This document shows positions 25,468-34,233 of a stretch of 64,000 nt of DNA, in pieces. Origin of the DNA: Micromonospora sediminimaris (GTDB lineage: Bacteria > Actinomycetota > Actinomycetes > Mycobacteriales > Micromonosporaceae); the NCBI GenBank assembly GCA_900112325.1, contig FOLJ01000015.1:1-64000 (forward strand). The letters are read 5' to 3'. The notes below the pieces were generated by a model. It saw only the letters and a list, made by a program, of their open reading frames with translations. It made no database searches and had not been told where the DNA came from. Position 1 is the stretch's first letter. Each line of letters opens with the position of its first letter. Both the position numbers and the translations under genes were made by a program.

Positions 25468-25917
25468 TCAGCCGCTGGTGAGCTGGGCCGCGATCCGGGC
25501 GAGCCCGGCACGCAGTTCGGCCGCGTCCGGCACCGCCAGCGGGCCGGCGGCCCGGTCGTGCTCGGCCGCCTCCAACTCCTCCTCGTCGATGGTGTCCTCG
25601 TAGTCGCCGTAGAGGTCGGCCTGGTCCACCCGCGCCACCTCGTCCTGCGCGGCGAGTTGCGCGGCGGCGATCTCGCCCCGGATCTGCTCCAGCGACACCG
25701 CCGGCACCAGCGGTTCCACCACCGCCATCAGCTGTTCGTCGGCGACCACCGCCTCGGCCAACGCCAACGCGTGCGGTCGCTCGTACGGGCCGCACACCAC
25801 CGGCTCCCACTCGTCGGCGTCACTGAGCGGACCGAACGTGATGATCCACGGCAGCTCCAGCATCGGCGAGTCGGCCGGCAGGTCCAACGTCACGAGTGCC
25901 CCCACGATCCCCATCAT
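25468..25917 (-). CDS. Conserved hypothetical acidic protein
   Basis: A 149-residue acidic soluble protein, family not recognised. The N-terminal half reads as a beta-rich fold (IVGALVTLDLPADSPMLELP, PWIITFGPLSDADEWEPVVC); the C-terminal half is helical and very acidic (QADLYGDYEDTIDEEELEAA). No membrane helix or signal. Two tandem ATGs (25917, 25914) could start it, with no clear ribosome-binding site. Codon use fits a real gene. Flanked by converging GH13 and codirectional YihY genes, with no functional link evident. Confidence 0.65.
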   Translation of the reverse strand: MMGIVGALVTLDLPADSPMLELPWIITFGPLSDADEWEPVVCGPYERPHALALAEAVVADEQLMAVVEPLVPAVSLEQIRGEIAAAQLAAQDEVARVDQADLYGDYEDTIDEEELEAAEHDRAAGPLAVPDAAELRAGLARIAAQLTSG

Positions 25918-25979
25918 CGTCGGTGTCCGGGCAGGTGGGGGTGGGTTCGGCGGAACGTTCAGCCGGCCGGATCAGCGGC

Positions 25980-26903
25980 TCAGCCCGCCCCGCCGGGTGT
26001 GCCGGGATCGGTGTCCACGTCAAGGTCGACCGGCGGACGTCGACCGGCCAGGTCCACCGTCCGCCCGCGCCGGCTCGTCGCCGCCAGCGCGGCGCCGAAG
26101 AGCACCAGCTGGTTGAGCAGGTAGAGATAGACCAGCAGCCCGACGGCGGTGGCCACCACCGTGTACGCGGGGTTGTGTTCTACCCGGCCCACCCAGAACC
26201 GGCCGACGGTGTTGAGCAGGGTGATGCCGACCGCGACGATCAGCACCACCGGCCGCAGCCGGGACCGACTCATCCGCACCCGAGGGACCGCAACCAGCAG
26301 CAGCGTGGCCAGTACCGCGTTGACCAGCACGCTGAGCAGCGCACTGACCGTGGTGAGCGCAAACGAGCCGGTGCTGCGCAACAGGAACCGCAGCAGCGTC
26401 TCCAACGCGTCCACGGCCGCCACCGAGAGGCCAAGCAGCACGAAGACGACCAACAGCACACCCAGGTCGACCAGGCGGCGCACGACCAGGTTGCCCGGGT
26501 GCTGGTTGAGCCCGTGGATCAGCCGCTGCGAGGAACGGATCGCCTCCACCCAGCCGATCCCGGTCAACACCAGGATCAACAGACCGACCACCCCGGCGGT
26601 GCCGCTGCTGTCGGCGACCTGGGCCGGATCGAGGAACGGCAGGTTCTCGCCGAGGAACTCCTCCGCCGCCGCGCTCACCTCGTAGTTGTCCTCCAGTATC
26701 GCGCCGAAGATCGCGTACGCGACCAGGGCCAGCGCGAAGACCGCGAAGAAGCCGTAGTAGGCGATCGCGGCGGCCAGCCGGCCGCCCTGGAGATCGGTGT
26801 AGAGCACCCCGGCACGCCACAGGTGACCGAAGGCAGGGGAGCGGCGGCGCGCGGCGGTCAGCCGACTGTCGACGGCCGCCTCGACCCGCCCCAGAACGTT
26901 CAC
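25980..26903 (-). CDS. YihY/BrkB-family membrane protein
   Basis: A 307-residue polytopic membrane protein of the YihY/virulence-factor BrkB family (once mis-called ribonuclease BN). The family start HLWRAGVLYTDLQGGRLAAA, IAYYGFFAVFALALVAYAIF and the conserved IRSSQRLIHGLNQHPGN are present. Six helices are visible. Start is GTG with GAGGATGAC upstream. The C-terminus ends in a Gly/Asp-rich polar tail. Members have been proposed as transporters or envelope proteins; function unproven. Confidence 0.88.
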   Translation of the reverse strand: MNVLGRVEAAVDSRLTAARRRSPAFGHLWRAGVLYTDLQGGRLAAAIAYYGFFAVFALALVAYAIFGAILEDNYEVSAAAEEFLGENLPFLDPAQVADSSGTAGVVGLLILVLTGIGWVEAIRSSQRLIHGLNQHPGNLVVRRLVDLGVLLVVFVLLGLSVAAVDALETLLRFLLRSTGSFALTTVSALLSVLVNAVLATLLLVAVPRVRMSRSRLRPVVLIVAVGITLLNTVGRFWVGRVEHNPAYTVVATAVGLLVYLYLLNQLVLFGAALAATSRRGRTVDLAGRRPPVDLDVDTDPGTPGGAG

Positions 26904-26966
26904 GTCGTCATCCTCACCGATCCGTCGTCGCCGTGTCAGAGGTACCCGACGTGCCGGCCGGGGCGG

Positions 26967-27536
26967 TCAGCCGCCCAGTCGGAAGTCCCGGCGTGGCTGC
27001 CAGCGCGCCTGCCCGCTGTGCGAGAAGAGGGTGAAGTGGTCCACCTCGAACATCGCGGAGAAGTCCGCCAGGTCCTCGTACGCCTTGTCCAGGGCCTCCG
27101 GCGCGACGTCCTGAGCGACCGTCACATGCGGATGGTAGGGAAACCGAAGCTCCCGGCGTAGCTGCGGGGCGGCGTTGATCGCGGCGGCGAGCAGTTCGCA
27201 TTCGCTGATGCCGGCGGCGACCGCGACGAACACCACCTGGGTCACCGGCCGGAAGGTACCGGTGCCGCGCAGATGCAGGCTGAACGGTAGATGAGCGGCG
27301 GCAACCCGGGCGAGGTGCCGCTCCACGGCCGGCAACCCGCTCACCGGGATCTCGGTCGGCCCGAGCAGGGTGACGTGGGCCGGCACCGCGTTCGGGTCAC
27401 CGGCCTCCAGCCGACGCCGGGTCAGCAGACTGCCCCACGGCTCCGGAATGTCGACCGCGATGCCGATCTGGACGCTGTCACCGACCGCTGGCGCTTCGGT
27501 CCCCTGCTCCACGCTGCACGCCACCCCTCCGGCCAT
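26967..27536 (-). CDS. 2'-5' RNA ligase / cyclic phosphodiesterase-like protein
   Basis: A 189-residue 2H phosphoesterase superfamily protein. Both catalytic H-x-T motifs are present: HVTLLGPTEI near residue 55 and HPHVTVAQDV near residue 137. Members hydrolyse or form 2',5' or cyclic phosphate bonds in RNA or small nucleotides. The N-terminal 20 residues may be slightly over-extended, as the family core begins at VQIGIAVDIPEPWG. Lies 36 bases after trpS on the same strand, which is a possible operon. Confidence 0.85.
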   Translation of the reverse strand: MAGGVACSVEQGTEAPAVGDSVQIGIAVDIPEPWGSLLTRRRLEAGDPNAVPAHVTLLGPTEIPVSGLPAVERHLARVAAAHLPFSLHLRGTGTFRPVTQVVFVAVAAGISECELLAAAINAAPQLRRELRFPYHPHVTVAQDVAPEALDKAYEDLADFSAMFEVDHFTLFSHSGQARWQPRRDFRLGG

Positions 27537-27572
27537 CGGCCCCTGCCCGCACCGCCGCCCCCGCTCGGACGC

Positions 27573-28598
27573 TCACTCGCCGCGTACGGGTGGAAAGAAA
27601 CCGACCCGCTCGTACGCGGTCCGCAATGTCGGTGCCGCCACCGCGCGGGCCTTCTCCGCGCCGGCGGCGAGGAGCTTGTCCAACTGGGCGGGGTCGTCGA
27701 GATACGAACGGGTGCGCTGCTGGATCGGGCTGACGAATTCCCGGACCACCTCGGCGAGGTCCTTCTTCAGGTCGCCGTAGCCCTTACCGTCGTACGCCGC
27801 GACCAGGTCGTCGATGCCCCGACCGCTCAACGCCGAGAAGATGGTGAGCAGGTTTGAGATACCCGGCTTGGTGGCCTCGTCGAAGACGATCTCCCGGCCG
27901 GTGTCGGTGACCGCCGACCGGATCTTCTTCGCCGAACGCGCCGGGTCCTCAAGCAGGTCGACGATGCCGCCCGGCGAGGAGGAGGACTTCGACATCTTGG
28001 CGGTCGGGTCCTGCAAGTCGGTGATCTTCGCCGTGGCCTTGACGATGTGCGGTGCCGGGACCGTGAAAGTCCGGCCGAACAGCGAGTTGAACCGCTGCGC
28101 CAGATCCCGGGAAAGCTCCAGGTGCTGGCGCTGGTCCTCGCCGACCGGTACGGCGTTGGCCTGGTAGAGCAGGATGTCGGCGGCCTGCAGGATCGGGTAG
28201 GTGAACAGGCCGACGCTGGCCCGCTCGTTGCCCTGCTTCTGCGACTTGTCCTTGAACTGGGTCATCCGGCTGGCCTCGCCGAACCCGGTGATGCAGCCCA
28301 GCACCCATGCCAGCTGGGCGTGCTCGGGCACCTGGGACTGCACGAACAGGGTGCAGCGTTCCGGATCCAGGCCGACCGCGAGCAGCTGCGCGGCGGCCAC
28401 CCGGGAACGCTGGTGCAGCACCTTCGGATCGTGCCCGGCGGTGATGGCGTGCAGGTCGACCACGCAGTAGAAAGCGTCGTGCGACTCCTGCAACGCCACC
28501 CAGTGCCGCACCGCGCCGAGGTAGTTGCCGAGATGGAACGAATCGGCCGTCGGCTGGATGCCGGAAAAGACGCGGGGGCGGACGGGAACGTCGGACAT
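27573..28598 (-). CDS. trpS: Tryptophanyl-tRNA synthetase
   Basis: A 341-residue class Ic synthetase charging tRNA-Trp. The HIGH-type motif is FHLGNYLGAVRHW within FSGIQPTADSFHLGNYLG. KMSKS is intact in DPTAKMSKSSSSPGG. The Trp-binding region contains VGEDQRQHLELSRDLAQRFN. The ATG at 28598 is preferred to 28634 since homologues start just before VFSGIQPT. Length is normal for bacteria. Confidence 0.97.
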   Translation of the reverse strand: MSDVPVRPRVFSGIQPTADSFHLGNYLGAVRHWVALQESHDAFYCVVDLHAITAGHDPKVLHQRSRVAAAQLLAVGLDPERCTLFVQSQVPEHAQLAWVLGCITGFGEASRMTQFKDKSQKQGNERASVGLFTYPILQAADILLYQANAVPVGEDQRQHLELSRDLAQRFNSLFGRTFTVPAPHIVKATAKITDLQDPTAKMSKSSSSPGGIVDLLEDPARSAKKIRSAVTDTGREIVFDEATKPGISNLLTIFSALSGRGIDDLVAAYDGKGYGDLKKDLAEVVREFVSPIQQRTRSYLDDPAQLDKLLAAGAEKARAVAAPTLRTAYERVGFFPPVRGE

Positions 28599-28630
28599 GC
28601 CGGCAATTCTGTCAGCTGGCCCGGCGTACG

Positions 28631-29629
28631 TCATGACGGGCCGGCGGGTCGGGCCCGGTCGGCCGCCGGGACCACCTCGCGCCGCTGCTCGGGCAGGCGC
28701 GCGACGGTGACCGCCAGCCGGGCCACCCGTCGACCCTCCAGGGTCAACACCCGGAGCAGCCAGCCGCCGGCCGACGTCTGCGCCGACTCGGCGGGGACCG
28801 GTATCTCGTCACCCGGCGCCGGCAGCCGTCCCAGCGCGGCCATCACGAACCCGCCCACCGTCTCGTACGGACCCGTCGGCAGGGCAACGCCCGTGCGTTC
28901 GGCGAAGTCGGCGAGATTGAGCCGACCGTCCACCACCGCCGGCAGCCCGGTGTACGCGGGCTCGGGGACGTCCGCGTACTCGTCATGGATCTCACCGACG
29001 AGTTCCTCGATCAGGTCCTCGCAGGTGACGATGCCGGCGGTGCCGCCATACTCGTCGACCACCACCGCCAGGTGATGCCCCTCCCGTCGCATCTCGGTCA
29101 ACGCGGCGAGCACCCGTTTACTGGCCGGCAGCCGCTTGACCTCGCGAGCCAGTTGACCGACCGTGGTGCCCGGCGCCCGGTCCGGGCCGAGCAGCAGGTC
29201 TCGCAGATGCACCACACCGACCACGTCATCGTGGGTGCCGTCGACCACCGGGTAGCGGGTGTGCGGACCGGCCCGCACCAGCGGCTCCGCCTCGGCGATC
29301 GTCAGCGCCGCGGAGAGGAACACCACCTCGGTGCGGGGCATCATCACCTCGCGTACCAGGCTCGCACCGGCCACCAGCACGTCGTCGATGATGCGCTGCT
29401 CCACCGGATCCAGGACCGTGTTGGCGGCGACCAGGTCCCGCAGTTCCGCCATACTGATCCGTTCCCGGCCGGCGGTCGGGCCGGCACCGAGCAGGTCGGT
29501 GACGAGCCGCAGGGCACCGTCGGCGGCCCGGACCACGACCCGGGCGACCGCTCTGGCCACAGGTCCCGGCTGACGGCGGTGCGGGTCGTGGCCACGCCGT
29601 CGGGGTATGCGCCGACGCGAGGCCCGCAT
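28631..29629 (-). CDS. CorC/TlyC-like CBS protein lacking the DUF21 membrane domain
   Basis: About 332 residues. Two CBS repeats (VREVMMPRTEVVFLSAALTI; DVVGVVHLRDLLLGPDRAPG; VVDEYGGTAGIVTCEDLIEE) are followed by a CorC_HlyC transporter-associated domain (VDGRLNLADFAERTGVALPT). Family members usually start with a four-helix DUF21 membrane domain of about 190 residues. Here only the linker GALRLVTDLLGAGPTAGRE remains after a basic N-terminus. The open frame continues upstream but there it is antisense to galE and not family-like. Either a soluble CorC-type protein or an N-terminally truncated CNNM-like transporter. Confidence 0.8.
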   Translation of the reverse strand: MRASRRRIPRRRGHDPHRRQPGPVARAVARVVVRAADGALRLVTDLLGAGPTAGRERISMAELRDLVAANTVLDPVEQRIIDDVLVAGASLVREVMMPRTEVVFLSAALTIAEAEPLVRAGPHTRYPVVDGTHDDVVGVVHLRDLLLGPDRAPGTTVGQLAREVKRLPASKRVLAALTEMRREGHHLAVVVDEYGGTAGIVTCEDLIEELVGEIHDEYADVPEPAYTGLPAVVDGRLNLADFAERTGVALPTGPYETVGGFVMAALGRLPAPGDEIPVPAESAQTSAGGWLLRVLTLEGRRVARLAVTVARLPEQRREVVPAADRARPAGPS

Positions 29630-29707
29630 GGGAGTGATGGTAGCCAGCCCCGGGCCGTAGGGTGACCACCAAGGCCGCGACCGTGTTGGCCAGGCGGGAG
29701 GAACGAC

Positions 29708-30691
29708 GTGAAACTGCTCGTCACCGGCGGGGCCGGTTTCATCGGCAGCGTGGTGACCCGGATGCTGCTCGACGCCGGGCACGAGGTGGTCGTGCTGGAC
29801 GACCTGCGCACCGGTCACCGGGCCGCGCTCGCCCCCGACGCCACCCACGTCGAGGCCGGCATCCACGACGCGGCCAGGGTGCTCACCCCGCAGGCCGGCT
29901 TCGACGGGGTACTGCACTTCGCCGCGCTGATCGCCGCCGGCGAGTCGATGGTCGCCCCCGAGCGGTACTGGCACAACAACACCGTCGGCACCCTGGCGCT
30001 TATCGACGCGGTGCGGGCCGCCGGCGTGCCGCGGCTGGTGTTCTCGTCCACCGCCGCCGTCTACGGCAATCCCACCGAACTGCCCATCACGGAGACCGCC
30101 GTCAAGGCCCCCACCAACACGTACGGGGCGACGAAGCTCGCCGCCGACATGATGCTCACCGCCGAGGCGATCGGACACGGCCTGGCCGCCGTCTCGCTGC
30201 GCTACTTCAACGTCGCCGGTGCTCACCTCGACGGTGACGTGGTACTGGGCGAACGACACGACCCCGAGACCCACCTCATCCCGATCGCGCTGGAGGTGGC
30301 CGCCGACCGGCGGGACAAGCTGCAACTCTTCGGCGACGACTACCCCACCGTCGACGGCACCTGCGTCCGCGACTACATCCACGTCTCCGACCTGGCCCGG
30401 GCCCACCTGCTCGCCCTGGACGCGGCGACCGGCGGACAACACCGCATCTACAACCTCGGCAACGGCAACGGTTTCACCAACCGGCAGGTGGTCGAGGTCG
30501 TCCGCGAGGTCACCGGGCACCCGGTGCCGGTCGAGGTGGCGCCCCGCCGCGAGGGCGACCCGGCCGAACTGGTCGCCTCCTCCGCCCTGGCCCGCGCCGA
30601 ACTGGGCTGGGAACCCCGCAAACCCACCCTGCACGACATGGTCACCGACGCCTGGGCCTTCTACCGCGCGCAGGTTCTGGACCGCCCGTGA
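29708..30691 (+). CDS. galE: UDP-glucose 4-epimerase
   Basis: A 327-residue extended SDR. The NAD-binding motif is VTGGAGFIGS at residues 5-14. The catalytic pair is in VFSSTAAVYGNPTE and the YxxxK of YGATKLAADMM. SLRYFNVAGAHLDG and CVRDYIHVSDLARAHLLAL complete the family pattern. Interconverts UDP-galactose and UDP-glucose. Starts with GTG after GGGAGGAACGAC. Its stop overlaps the galK start by four bases, so the pair is translationally coupled. No galT is visible in the window. Confidence 0.96.
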   Translation: MKLLVTGGAGFIGSVVTRMLLDAGHEVVVLDDLRTGHRAALAPDATHVEAGIHDAARVLTPQAGFDGVLHFAALIAAGESMVAPERYWHNNTVGTLALIDAVRAAGVPRLVFSSTAAVYGNPTELPITETAVKAPTNTYGATKLAADMMLTAEAIGHGLAAVSLRYFNVAGAHLDGDVVLGERHDPETHLIPIALEVAADRRDKLQLFGDDYPTVDGTCVRDYIHVSDLARAHLLALDAATGGQHRIYNLGNGNGFTNRQVVEVVREVTGHPVPVEVAPRREGDPAELVASSALARAELGWEPRKPTLHDMVTDAWAFYRAQVLDRP

Positions 30692-31857
30692 CCATCCACC
30701 CCGACGAGGTGGCCGACCGCGCCACCACCTGCTTCCAGCACGCGTACGGTCGGGCACCCGCCGGCCGCTGGGCGGCTCCCGGCCGGGTCAACCTGATCGG
30801 CGAGCACACCGACTACAACGACGGGTTCGTGCTGCCGTTCGCGCTCCCGATGCGTACCGTCGTCGCGGCTTCGCCGCAGCCGACCGGCAGCTGGACGGTC
30901 TGCTCCGAGCTGACCGGCGAGACGGTCAGCTTCGGCACCGACGAGGTGACCCGCCCCGGCGGAGTGACCGGCTGGGCGGCGTACGTGGCCGGCGTGGTGT
31001 GGGCGCTGCGGGAGGCGGGACACCCCGTGCCCGGCGCCCGGCTGGCCATCGCCTCCGACGTGCCGCTCGGCGCCGGGCTCTCCTCCTCGGCCGCACTTGA
31101 GGCTGCTGTGCTCGCGGCGCTTGTCGACCTGGGCGGGTTGGCGCTGCCGGCCGAACAGCAGCCCCGGCTGGCCCAGCGCGCCGAGAACCAGTACGTCGGC
31201 GCGCCCACCGGCATCATGGACCAGTCGGCGGTGATCCGCTGCCGGACCGGACACGCCCTCTTCCTCGACTGCCGCACCGAGCAGGTCGAACACATCCCGT
31301 TCGACCTCGACGGTGCCGGCCTCGCGATCCTGGTGATCGACAGTCGAGCCCCGCACCGGCACGCCGACGGCGAGTACGCGGCCCGCCGCGCCAGCTGTGA
31401 GAAGGCAGCCGCGCTGCTCGACGTACCCGCCCTGCGTGACGTGCCGCCCGCCAACCTCGACGACGCGCTCGCCCGGCTCCCCGACGACGAGACCCGCCGC
31501 CGGGTTCGTCACGTGGTCACCGAAAACCAGCGGGTACTCGACACCGTGGCGCTGCTGCGCGACGGGCAGGTCCGGCAGATCGGGCCGCTGCTCACCGCCT
31601 CGCACGCCTCCATGCGGGACGACTTCGCCATCACCGTCCCCGAGGTGGACGTCGCGGTCGAGGCCGCGCTGGCCGCCGGGGCGCTCGGCGCGCGGATGAC
31701 CGGTGGTGGCTTCGGCGGCTGCGTGCTGGCCCTGGTCGAGGCCGACCAGTCCGACCGGGTCGCCGCCGCCATCACCGCCGCCTACGCCAACCGCGCCTTC
31801 ACCACCCCCACCGTCACCCCCGCCACCCCCGCCTCCGGCGCCACCCGCCTGCACTGA
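30688..31857 (+). CDS. galK: Galactokinase
   Basis: A 389-residue GHMP kinase forming galactose 1-phosphate from galactose and ATP. Signature GRVNLIGEHTDYNDGFVLPF is near residue 32, the ATP loop PLGAGLSSSAALEAAVLAAL near residue 130, and motif 3 RMTGGGFGGCVLALV near residue 335. GTG start overlaps the galE stop. Ends 11 bases before the large palindrome at 31869-31928. Confidence 0.97.
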   Translation: MTIHPDEVADRATTCFQHAYGRAPAGRWAAPGRVNLIGEHTDYNDGFVLPFALPMRTVVAASPQPTGSWTVCSELTGETVSFGTDEVTRPGGVTGWAAYVAGVVWALREAGHPVPGARLAIASDVPLGAGLSSSAALEAAVLAALVDLGGLALPAEQQPRLAQRAENQYVGAPTGIMDQSAVIRCRTGHALFLDCRTEQVEHIPFDLDGAGLAILVIDSRAPHRHADGEYAARRASCEKAAALLDVPALRDVPPANLDDALARLPDDETRRRVRHVVTENQRVLDTVALLRDGQVRQIGPLLTASHASMRDDFAITVPEVDVAVEAALAAGALGARMTGGGFGGCVLALVEADQSDRVAAAITAAYANRAFTTPTVTPATPASGATRLH

Positions 31858-31868
31858 CCCCACTACGC

Positions 31869-31928
31869 GTTGATCAAGAAGTTTTGGTCGGGATCGCGCG
31901 CGATCCCGACCAAAATTTCTTGATCAAC
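31869..31928. repeat. 60-bp near-perfect palindrome between galK and cysN
   Basis: The two 30-base halves (31869-31898 and 31899-31928) are reverse complements except for one position that forms a G-U pair in RNA. The outer ends read GTTGATCAAGAA and TTCTTGATCAAC and the centre is CGCGCG. The AT-rich outer stem and the absence of a real loop set it apart from the other GC-rich terminators here. It lies between converging genes, so it can act as a bidirectional terminator. The form suggests a dispersed palindromic repeat (inference). Confidence 0.85.
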
Positions 31929-31949
31929 TAGAGAGTCACCGGGTTCGGG

Positions 31950-33251
31950 TCAGGGGGTTTCGACGATCATGCCGGCGCCGACGGTGCGGTTGGTGGCCTC
32001 GTCGATGACGATGAACCCGCCGGTGGTGCGGTTACGGCGGTACTCGTCGGCCAGCAGCGGGATGGTGGTCCGCAGGCGGACCCGACCGATCTCGTTGAGC
32101 CGCAACTCGTTGGCCGACTCGTCGCGGTGCAGCGAGTTGATGTCGAGACGGTAGTGCAGGCCCCGCACGATGGCGCGCGCCGCACGGGTCGTGTGCTTGA
32201 TCGAGTACTTGCCGCCCACCTGCAACGGACGCGTCTCGTCCATCCAGCAGACCATCGCCTCGATGTCCTGCGCCACCGCCGGCGCGTTGTTCGGCCGGCA
32301 GATCATGTCACCACGCGAGATGTCGATCTCGTTCTCCAGGCGTACCGTCACCGACATCGGCGGGAACGCCTCCGCGACCGGCCCGTCGGCGGTCTCCACC
32401 GCGGCGATCCGGCTGGTGAAGCCCGAGGGCAGCACCATCACCTCGTCACCCGGCTTGAGCACCCCCGAGGCCACCTGACCCGCGTAACCCCGGTAATCGG
32501 TGACCGTGGTCGACTGCGGGCGGATGACGTATTGCACCGGGAAGCGGACGTCGACCAGGTTACGGTCGCTGGCGATGTGCACCCGCTCCAGGTGATGCAG
32601 CAATGCCGGGCCTTCGTACCAGGGCATGTTCTCCGAGCGGCTGACGATGTTGTCGCCCCGCAACGCGGAGATCGGCACCACCGTCAGATCCGGCACGTCC
32701 AGCTTCGCGGCGAACGCGGTGAACTCGTCGGCGATCCGCTCGAAGACCTCCTGCGAGTAGTCGACCAGATCCATCTTGTTGACGCAGAGCACCAGGTGCG
32801 GCACCCGCAACAGCGAGCAGAGGAAGGCATGCCGGCGGGACTGCTCGACCAGCCCCTTGCGGGCATCCACCAGGATCAGCGCCAGGTCGGCGGTGGAGGC
32901 CCCGGTGACCATGTTCCGGGTGTACTGGATGTGCCCGGGGGTGTCGGCGATGATGAACTTGCGCCGAGGCGTGGCGAAGTAGCGGTACGCCACGTCGATG
33001 GTGATGCCCTGCTCCCGCTCGGCCCGCAGGCCGTCGGTGAGCAACGCCAGGTTGGTGTACTCGTCACCGCGGGCCGCGCTGACCGCCTCGACCGCCGCCA
33101 ACTGGTCGGTGAACAGCGACTTCGTGTCGTAGAGCAGCCGACCGATCAGGGTCGACTTGCCGTCGTCCACACTCCCGGCCGTGGCGAAACGCAACAGATC
33201 CATCGGTCGGCCCTCGGCCACGGGAGCGGCGTCCAGGGTCTCGGTGCTCAT
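31950..33251 (-). CDS. cysN: Sulfate adenylyltransferase subunit 1 (GTPase)
   Basis: A 433-residue EF-Tu-like GTPase: G1 GSVDDGKSTLIGRLL at about residues 31-45, G3 DTPGHIQYTRNM and G4 NKMDLVDYS. Couples GTP hydrolysis to formation of adenylyl sulfate by CysD. It ends after the third EF-Tu-like domain, so the APS-kinase (CysC) fusion seen in some actinobacteria is absent. The start codon shares one base with the cysD stop. Confidence 0.96.
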   Translation of the reverse strand: MSTETLDAAPVAEGRPMDLLRFATAGSVDDGKSTLIGRLLYDTKSLFTDQLAAVEAVSAARGDEYTNLALLTDGLRAEREQGITIDVAYRYFATPRRKFIIADTPGHIQYTRNMVTGASTADLALILVDARKGLVEQSRRHAFLCSLLRVPHLVLCVNKMDLVDYSQEVFERIADEFTAFAAKLDVPDLTVVPISALRGDNIVSRSENMPWYEGPALLHHLERVHIASDRNLVDVRFPVQYVIRPQSTTVTDYRGYAGQVASGVLKPGDEVMVLPSGFTSRIAAVETADGPVAEAFPPMSVTVRLENEIDISRGDMICRPNNAPAVAQDIEAMVCWMDETRPLQVGGKYSIKHTTRAARAIVRGLHYRLDINSLHRDESANELRLNEIGRVRLRTTIPLLADEYRRNRTTGGFIVIDEATNRTVGAGMIVETP

Positions 33252-34159
33252 CAGAAGTAGCCCTCCCGCTTGCGGTCCTCCATCGCGGCCTCGCTGACCC
33301 GGTCGTCACCCCGGGTCGCGCCACGCTCGGTGATCCGGGTCGCGGCGACCTCCTCGATGACCTTCTCGACCGTGTCCGCGTCCGAGCGCACCGCCGCCGT
33401 GCAGGAGGCGTCGCCCACCGTGCGGTACCGCACCCGGGCCTTGAACCGCTCCTCACCGGCCCGCGCCGGCAGGAACTCGTTCACCGCGTAGAGCATCCCG
33501 TCACGCTCGACCACCTCACGCTCGTGCGCGTAGTAGATCGACGGCAACTCGATCCGCTCGCGGGCGATGTAGTGCCACACGTCCAACTCCGTCCAGTTGG
33601 ACAGCGGGAACACCCGGATCGACTCGCCCGGATGATGCCGGCCGTTGTAGAGCGCCCACAGCTCCGGCCGCTGGTTCTTCGGATCCCACTGGCCGAACTC
33701 GTCCCGGAAGCTGAACATCCGCTCCTTCGCCCGGGCCTTCTCCTCATCCCGCCGTGCCCCGCCGAAGAGGGCGTTGAACCGGTGCTTCTCCACCGCCTCC
33801 AGCAACACCGGCGTTTGGATCCGGTTACGCGTCCCGTCCGCGGACTCCCGGACCAGACCACTGGCCAGGGCCTCCGGCACGCTGGCCACCACCAGTTGCA
33901 GGCCCAGCTCGGCCACCCGCCGATCGCGGTAGTCGAGCACCTCCGGGAAGTTGTGACCCGTGTCGACGTGCATCACCGGGAACGGAATGTGACCCGGCGC
34001 GAACGCCTTCTGCGCCAGCCGGAGCATGACGATCGAGTCCTTGCCACCGGAGAAGAGCAGCACCGGCCGCTCCAACTCGGCGACCACCTCGCGCATCACG
34101 AAGATGCTCTCCGCCTCCAGCGCGTCGAGATGGGTGACCTGGTACGCAGCGCTGGTCAT
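33251..34159 (-). CDS. cysD: Sulfate adenylyltransferase subunit 2
   Basis: A 302-residue PAPS reductase-fold enzyme. The PP-loop is VLLFSGGKDSIVMLRLAQKA near residue 35, followed by MHVDTGHNFPEVLDYRD and RVFPLSNWTELDVWHYIARE. Uses ATP and sulfate to make APS with CysN. The ATG at 34159 was chosen over 34243 because the extra 28 residues are not conserved. Order cysQ-cysD-cysN on one strand forms a sulfate-activation operon. Confidence 0.96.
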   Translation of the reverse strand: MTSAAYQVTHLDALEAESIFVMREVVAELERPVLLFSGGKDSIVMLRLAQKAFAPGHIPFPVMHVDTGHNFPEVLDYRDRRVAELGLQLVVASVPEALASGLVRESADGTRNRIQTPVLLEAVEKHRFNALFGGARRDEEKARAKERMFSFRDEFGQWDPKNQRPELWALYNGRHHPGESIRVFPLSNWTELDVWHYIARERIELPSIYYAHEREVVERDGMLYAVNEFLPARAGEERFKARVRYRTVGDASCTAAVRSDADTVEKVIEEVAATRITERGATRGDDRVSEAAMEDRKREGYF

Positions 34160-34233
34160 GACACCGGCTCGATTCGCTCGGTCATCCGCTTTCCAGACCT
34201 TTCCGGTCGGGGATGTCAGGAAGTAGCGACAGG

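Noticed and set aside
29630..30757. Long N-terminal extension of the CorC-like frame
   Set aside because: It lies antisense to galE, which has intact SDR motifs; the extension has no family similarity.
34160..34233. Riboswitch or leader before cysD
   Set aside because: The 74-base space shows no recognisable riboswitch core and follows cysQ in an apparent operon.
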